Below the pieces are notes generated by a model. It saw only the letters and a list, made by a program, of their open reading frames with translations. It did no database searches and was not told the origin of the DNA. Shown here one piece after another: positions 23,148-26,088 of a DNA stretch of 26,088 nucleotides; position 1 is the stretch's first letter; each line of letters begins with the position of its first letter. The position numbers were made by a program, and so were the translations under genes. Source of the DNA: Ktedonobacterales bacterium (GTDB lineage: Bacteria > Chloroflexota > Ktedonobacteria > Ktedonobacterales > JADMIN01); assembly GCA_025450405.1 (NCBI GenBank), contig JANWHL010000187.1, forward strand, positions 1-26,088, read 5' to 3'.

Positions 23148-23356
23148 TGATTCGTGCGGGCCTGGCACGGGACATGAATGGGTAGGGAGCTTCTTGGCTG
23201 CCACCTTGAAGTACCCACCGGTGAGGTGGTGTGCGTTTTCCACAATTCTCAAGACCGTGGGCGGCCGCGGCGTTTCGCGTGTTTCTCGGCGCGTGATCGT
23301 GGGCGAGAGGAGCGTGGCCATGCGCATCTGCCGCCTTGGCCAGTGGGAGGACAATC
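23148..23356. other. Intergenic region before the DMF-amidase-like gene
   Basis: 209 bases with a small CCACC/GGTGG hairpin (23215-23229). No promoter or terminator of useful quality was seen. Confidence 0.4.
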
Positions 23357-25444
23357 ATGAGGGGAATGACGGGGGACACGTTGCCCGCGCCCATGCATGC
23401 CCGGAGGCTCGCGCTCACGACCGCGCTGGTGTTGGCGCTCACCGCCATCGCGGGGTGCGGCTCGTTGACCGGGGCGGGCCCGCGGTCCATCCCCGCGGGC
23501 GTGTGCGCGGACGCGGTGACCTCAAGTAACCCTACCGCTGCGGAGAATACCTGCCCGGGCTCGACCACCTGGCAACCTGATCACCCGCTCGGGCCCGCCG
23601 GCGCCATTGAAGGGTTCTCCAATCCCGTCAGCGTGCAGGCAGGCCAAACGGTGCGGTTGTACATCTCGACGACCGCGCCGACGTACTCGTATACCGTTTA
23701 CCGGCTGGGCTGGTACGGCGGCCTGGGCGCTCGACAGGTCTACATGTCGGCGTCCATTCAGGGCATCAAGCAACCTGCGCCGACGATCGATCCCGTGACG
23801 CGCATGGTCAGCGCCGCCACTTGGCGCGCGTCTGTGCCGCTCACCATCCCTAGCGATTGGGTGACCGGCGTCTACTTGGTCAAGCTCCTCTCATCCACCG
23901 GATACATCCATTACCTGTCATTTGTCGTGCGCGATGACGCGAGCCATGCCACATACGTCTTTCAGGCTAGCGTCTTCACAGACCAGGCATACAACCTTTG
24001 GGGCGGGCATAGCCTCTATCTTGGCCTGGTTCCCAACACCCATCCGCAAAGCACTCCACCGCATACCCCCCCACCGCACAGCACTCCAATTCCTAGCACC
24101 ACATCGCACAGCACCACAATCCATAGTGCCCCACGTCCCAAGTACGCCTACGCCTACCGATCGTATGTGGTAAGTTTCGACCGCCCGTACGATACCGATG
24201 CTGGATTAGGGGACTTCGCCGTGTGGGACATCAACCTCCTTCGGTGGTTGGAGCGCAACGGAGACGATGTCGCCTACACGACCGACACTGACACGGACTT
24301 AAGCGGGAGCGGCCTGACCCAGCACAAGATGATGGTGGTTGCCGGACACAGTGAATATTGGTCCACGGCCATGCGCGCCCATGTGACGGCGGCACGCGAC
24401 GCCGGCGTTTCGCTGGCGTTCTTTGGCGCCAACAACATCTACTGGCATGTGCGGACCCAGAGCAGCCCGCTCGGCCCTGACCGTGAGATCATCTGCTACA
24501 AGAGCGTCGCGCTCGATCTCGCGGGCCGTACCAATCCGGAAGAGACGACCAATTTGTGGCGTCAGCGGCAGGTTGATGACCCCGAAAATTCGCTGCTGGG
24601 CCAGGAATACGCGGGCGTTTTGCGGTCGCAAACGTCCATGCGGCTGGCGCCCGGAGTCGCGCCCTTCCTGGAGGGGACTGGTCTGAGCGCCGACAGTACG
24701 TTGCCAGACCTGATCGGCGGTGAGTACGACCATCCCACGCAGAATGGCCATTCACCGCCAGGACTCGTCATCCTGGCATCCTCACCGGTCCATTGCAAAG
24801 TGGCCGATGGATCGTGCCCCCGCGACGGCGTGGACTATACCACCTCGACGCTTTACCACGCGGCAAGCGGCGCCTGGGTGTTCGACGCGGGCACGTTCTC
24901 GTGGGCCTGGGGGCTCGATGACCTGTCGTTCGACAAGTCGGTCGGTACCCATAGGCACGCCACCGCCGGATTCCAGCGACTGACCCAGAACCTGCTCGCG
25001 TTCATGCTGGGTGACTGCGCGATCCCCAGTCAGAGCGACGCGGCCCGCACGCCAATCTTTGCGGCAATCGGGGTCCTGGGCGAAGCGTGCGCCCTCTTGC
25101 TCGTTGTCGAGGCTCTGATGCTCGCGCTCTGGCCCGAGCGTCGCGGGTGGAGCATTTGGGCGCTCGCCACTGGACTCTGCGCGCTTGGCCTTAGCCCGCT
25201 CGCGGCGCGCCTGACCGCTGTGGTCGCGTGCTCTGGGGGAGCTACCGTGTCGGGTTTGGCTAATCAGAGTGGACGGGTGGCGGCGGCCGCGATCGTCACG
25301 GTGCAGGTTGTAACCGTGGCCACCTGCCTCGCCGTCATAGTCGTGGGGGGACTGGTGGCATGGACGGTTGCCCAGCGCATCAGGCCAAGGCGCCTGACCC
25401 CCGTCGTTCCGGAAGCGACCCATTGGCGCCCGCCTGGGTCGTGA
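23357..25444 (+). CDS. Lipoprotein with N,N-dimethylformamidase beta-subunit-like domain and C-terminal membrane spans
   Basis: 695 residues. ATG 23357 follows GGGAGG by six bases. A lipoprotein signal ends in the lipobox IAGC (Cys34), so the N-terminus should be lipid-anchored outside. A conserved pair Cys50/Cys66 frames NPTAAEN. The main domain resembles the C-terminal part of dimethylformamidase beta subunits: YTVYRLGWYGG, DQAYNLWGGHSLY, VVSFDRPY, LLRWLERNGDDVAY, VVAGHSEYWS and FFGANNIYWH. Between GGHSLY and SFDRPY a low-complexity insert of six 5-residue repeats (230-259) interrupts the domain. Three hydrophobic spans follow at about 565-680, unusual for a lipoprotein. Enzymatic activity is unproven; family members are often seen near surface-polysaccharide genes. 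A paralogue begins 357 bases downstream. Confidence 0.82.
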   Translation: MRGMTGDTLPAPMHARRLALTTALVLALTAIAGCGSLTGAGPRSIPAGVCADAVTSSNPTAAENTCPGSTTWQPDHPLGPAGAIEGFSNPVSVQAGQTVRLYISTTAPTYSYTVYRLGWYGGLGARQVYMSASIQGIKQPAPTIDPVTRMVSAATWRASVPLTIPSDWVTGVYLVKLLSSTGYIHYLSFVVRDDASHATYVFQASVFTDQAYNLWGGHSLYLGLVPNTHPQSTPPHTPPPHSTPIPSTTSHSTTIHSAPRPKYAYAYRSYVVSFDRPYDTDAGLGDFAVWDINLLRWLERNGDDVAYTTDTDTDLSGSGLTQHKMMVVAGHSEYWSTAMRAHVTAARDAGVSLAFFGANNIYWHVRTQSSPLGPDREIICYKSVALDLAGRTNPEETTNLWRQRQVDDPENSLLGQEYAGVLRSQTSMRLAPGVAPFLEGTGLSADSTLPDLIGGEYDHPTQNGHSPPGLVILASSPVHCKVADGSCPRDGVDYTTSTLYHAASGAWVFDAGTFSWAWGLDDLSFDKSVGTHRHATAGFQRLTQNLLAFMLGDCAIPSQSDAARTPIFAAIGVLGEACALLLVVEALMLALWPERRGWSIWALATGLCALGLSPLAARLTAVVACSGGATVSGLANQSGRVAAAAIVTVQVVTVATCLAVIVVGGLVAWTVAQRIRPRRLTPVVPEATHWRPPGS
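24044..24133 (+). repeat. Six tandem degenerate 15-base repeats inside the DMF-amidase-like gene
   Basis: Units start at 24044, 24059, 24074, 24089, 24104 and 24119. Each is exactly 15 bases, in frame, and most resemble CCGCACAGCACTCCA. They encode PQSTP, PHTPP, PHSTP, IPSTT, SHSTT and IHSAP. The DNA similarity between units exceeds what the amino acids need, which points to recent slippage or unequal exchange. Confidence 0.75.
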
Positions 25445-25557
25445 AGCCCCTTCGGCCTGGCCGCGTTGATTGTCGCGCCTTGCCGTGAGGTGGCCGCGCC
25501 ATGGAAAGTGCGGGATGCGTCGCCGCACGGCGAGCGGCCCCTAAGGGCAGTGGTCTC

Positions 25558-25582
25558 CGGCGTGCCTGTGCGGCGTGCCTGT
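25558..25582. repeat. 13-base tandem duplication
   Basis: CGGCGTGCCTGT at 25558-25569 and again at 25571-25582, with one base between, giving a 13-base period. It lies 27 bases upstream of the -35 box of the next promoter, where an activator site could sit; function is unknown. Confidence 0.5.
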
Positions 25583-25608
25583 CCAGTAGCCTGATAGATA
25601 CATTGTCG

Positions 25609-25637
25609 TTGACAGGAGTCCATCTCGAAGGTGTAAT
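25609..25637 (+). promoter_or_regulatory. Strong promoter for the second DMF-amidase-like gene
   Basis: Perfect TTGACA (25609-25614), a 17-base spacer and TGTAAT (25632-25637, 5 of 6). It is the best consensus match in the window. Transcription would start near 25644, leaving a leader of about 158 bases that contains a perfect 8-bp hairpin. Confidence 0.65.
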
Positions 25638-25676
25638 CGTTAGCAGAGAATGTGGCAACAAGAGAGCATGTGGTAG

Positions 25677-25702
25677 CAGACCGGTCGCCGTAGTCCGGTC
25701 TG
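25677..25702 (+). other. Perfect 8-bp hairpin in the leader of the second DMF-amidase-like gene
   Basis: CAGACCGG (25677-25684) pairs with CCGGTCTG (25695-25702) around a 10-base loop, about 33 bases after the inferred transcription start. No T-run follows. It may stabilise the transcript or bind a regulator. Confidence 0.45.
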
Positions 25703-25801
25703 GTGTGCGGGGTCTCGCCAGTCCGCTCGCGGGGCTGCGGCCGCTTGAGCCTGAAGTCGTCTGCCATTCCTCATCGCCATTCAGCACGAAAGTTGGTCGC
25801 C

Positions 25802-26088
25802 ATGCCGCCGCGAGGGCTTGCGCCGCTGACGCGGGAGCGTCGCAAGGGCAGGTGGTCATTGCTCGCGGGCCTATTTGGAGCGGTGTTGCTCGCCGGCTCA
25901 CTCTCAGGCATGGAAAGCGCCACCGGGTCCGCGCCCGCGACCGATGCCTCGTCGGCGGCCGCGGTGTGTGGCAATGCCTATCGCGCGGTCAATCCGATAG
26001 CGGCCGAGAATCAATGCCCCGGCACGCGGTCGTGGTATCCCGATCGTCCCGCCGGGACCGCGGACGCGATTCTGGGGTTCGCGGCGCC
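25802..26088 (+). CDS. Second DMF-amidase-beta-like secreted protein (3' end outside window)
   Basis: 95 codons from ATG 25802 to the window edge without a stop. A basic start with RERRKGR followed by a hydrophobic run (about residues 20-36) forms a secretion signal or anchor; unlike the upstream paralogue there is no lipobox Cys. Residues 56-85 repeat the upstream protein's N-terminal module: Cys56 and Cys72 are 16 residues apart, exactly as Cys50/Cys66, around NPIAAEN, and CPGTRSWYPDRP with AILGF match CPGSTTWQPDHP with AIEGF. The two genes are therefore tandem paralogues. The ribosome site is weak (GAAAG). The strong promoter at 25609-25637 suggests independent expression. Confidence 0.75.
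   Translation, partial: MPPRGLAPLTRERRKGRWSLLAGLFGAVLLAGSLSGMESATGSAPATDASSAAAVCGNAYRAVNPIAAENQCPGTRSWYPDRPAGTADAILGFAA

Larger units (their letters stand above)
25445..25801. other. Intergenic region between the two DMF-amidase-like genes
   Basis: 357 bases without a gene. It holds the 13-base tandem repeat, the strong promoter, a pair of TGTGG boxes (25651-25655 and 25669-25673) and the leader hairpin. A short GCCC/GGGC hairpin near 25537-25548 is too weak to call a terminator for the upstream gene. Confidence 0.5.

Noticed and set aside
22542..23354. 270-codon minus-strand frame opposite the third GT4 gene
   Set aside because: Antisense to a gene with clear GT-B motifs; no supporting start or domain.
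24044..24133. CRISPR array or regulatory repeat
   Set aside because: Units are 15 bases without spacers, in frame and coding, so it is a coding minisatellite.

Overview
The window is a GC-rich (by eye about 60-65 %), gene-dense stretch of bacterial chromosome, best read as a Wzx/Wzy-type cell-surface polysaccharide locus. The strong codon bias, a DUF4012 protein with a disordered N-tail, N,N-dimethylformamidase-beta-like envelope proteins, a class A beta-lactamase-fold serine hydrolase and the absence of any outer-membrane export gene (no Wza/OPX) together suggest an uncultured Chloroflexota or a similar high-GC monoderm. That placement is inference. No rRNA, tRNA, CRISPR array, transposase or phage gene was found.

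Layout. (1) 1-668, minus: a TerC/YjbE-type membrane protein, cut by the window start. (2) 1067-3001, plus: a membrane-anchored serine hydrolase followed by a strong hairpin. (3) 3516-14277, plus: a main run of DUF4012 protein, Wzz-like co-polymerase with a degenerate kinase domain, Wzy-like polymerase/ligase, two sugar-nucleotide SDRs overlapping by one base, and a C5-epimerase-like/glycosyltransferase fusion. Candidate promoters precede the DUF4012 gene and the wzz-like gene and share the 10-mer TGCTATAGTA. (4) 14519-19067, plus: Wzx-like flippase with a long disordered tail, then two tandemly duplicated GT4 glycosyltransferases, behind a good promoter at 14370-14398. (5) 21574-19102, minus: a Gfo/Idh/MocA oxidoreductase with an internal deletion, a left-handed beta-helix acyltransferase and a SAM methyltransferase. 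(6) 22113-26088, plus: a third GT4 enzyme, then two paralogous DMF-amidase-beta-like envelope proteins, the second cut by the window end.

How the genes fit together: the SDRs and the oxidoreductase/acyltransferase pair would make or modify sugar nucleotides. The GT4 enzymes would build a lipid-linked repeat unit, possibly decorated by the methyltransferase. Wzx would flip it, Wzy would polymerise it and the Wzz-like protein would set chain length. No initiating phosphoglycosyl transferase and no aminotransferase lie in the window.

The most unusual feature is that several enzymes look like pseudoenzymes. The C5-epimerase-like domain lacks the tyrosines expected at its active site, the Wzz-like kinase domain has no P-loop, and the Gfo/Idh/MocA protein lacks its EKP segment. 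Two cytoplasmic tails (DUF4012 protein and flippase) carry Trp/Pro-Thr motifs that may be docking sites. All functional statements come from reading the sequence by eye; no database search was possible.
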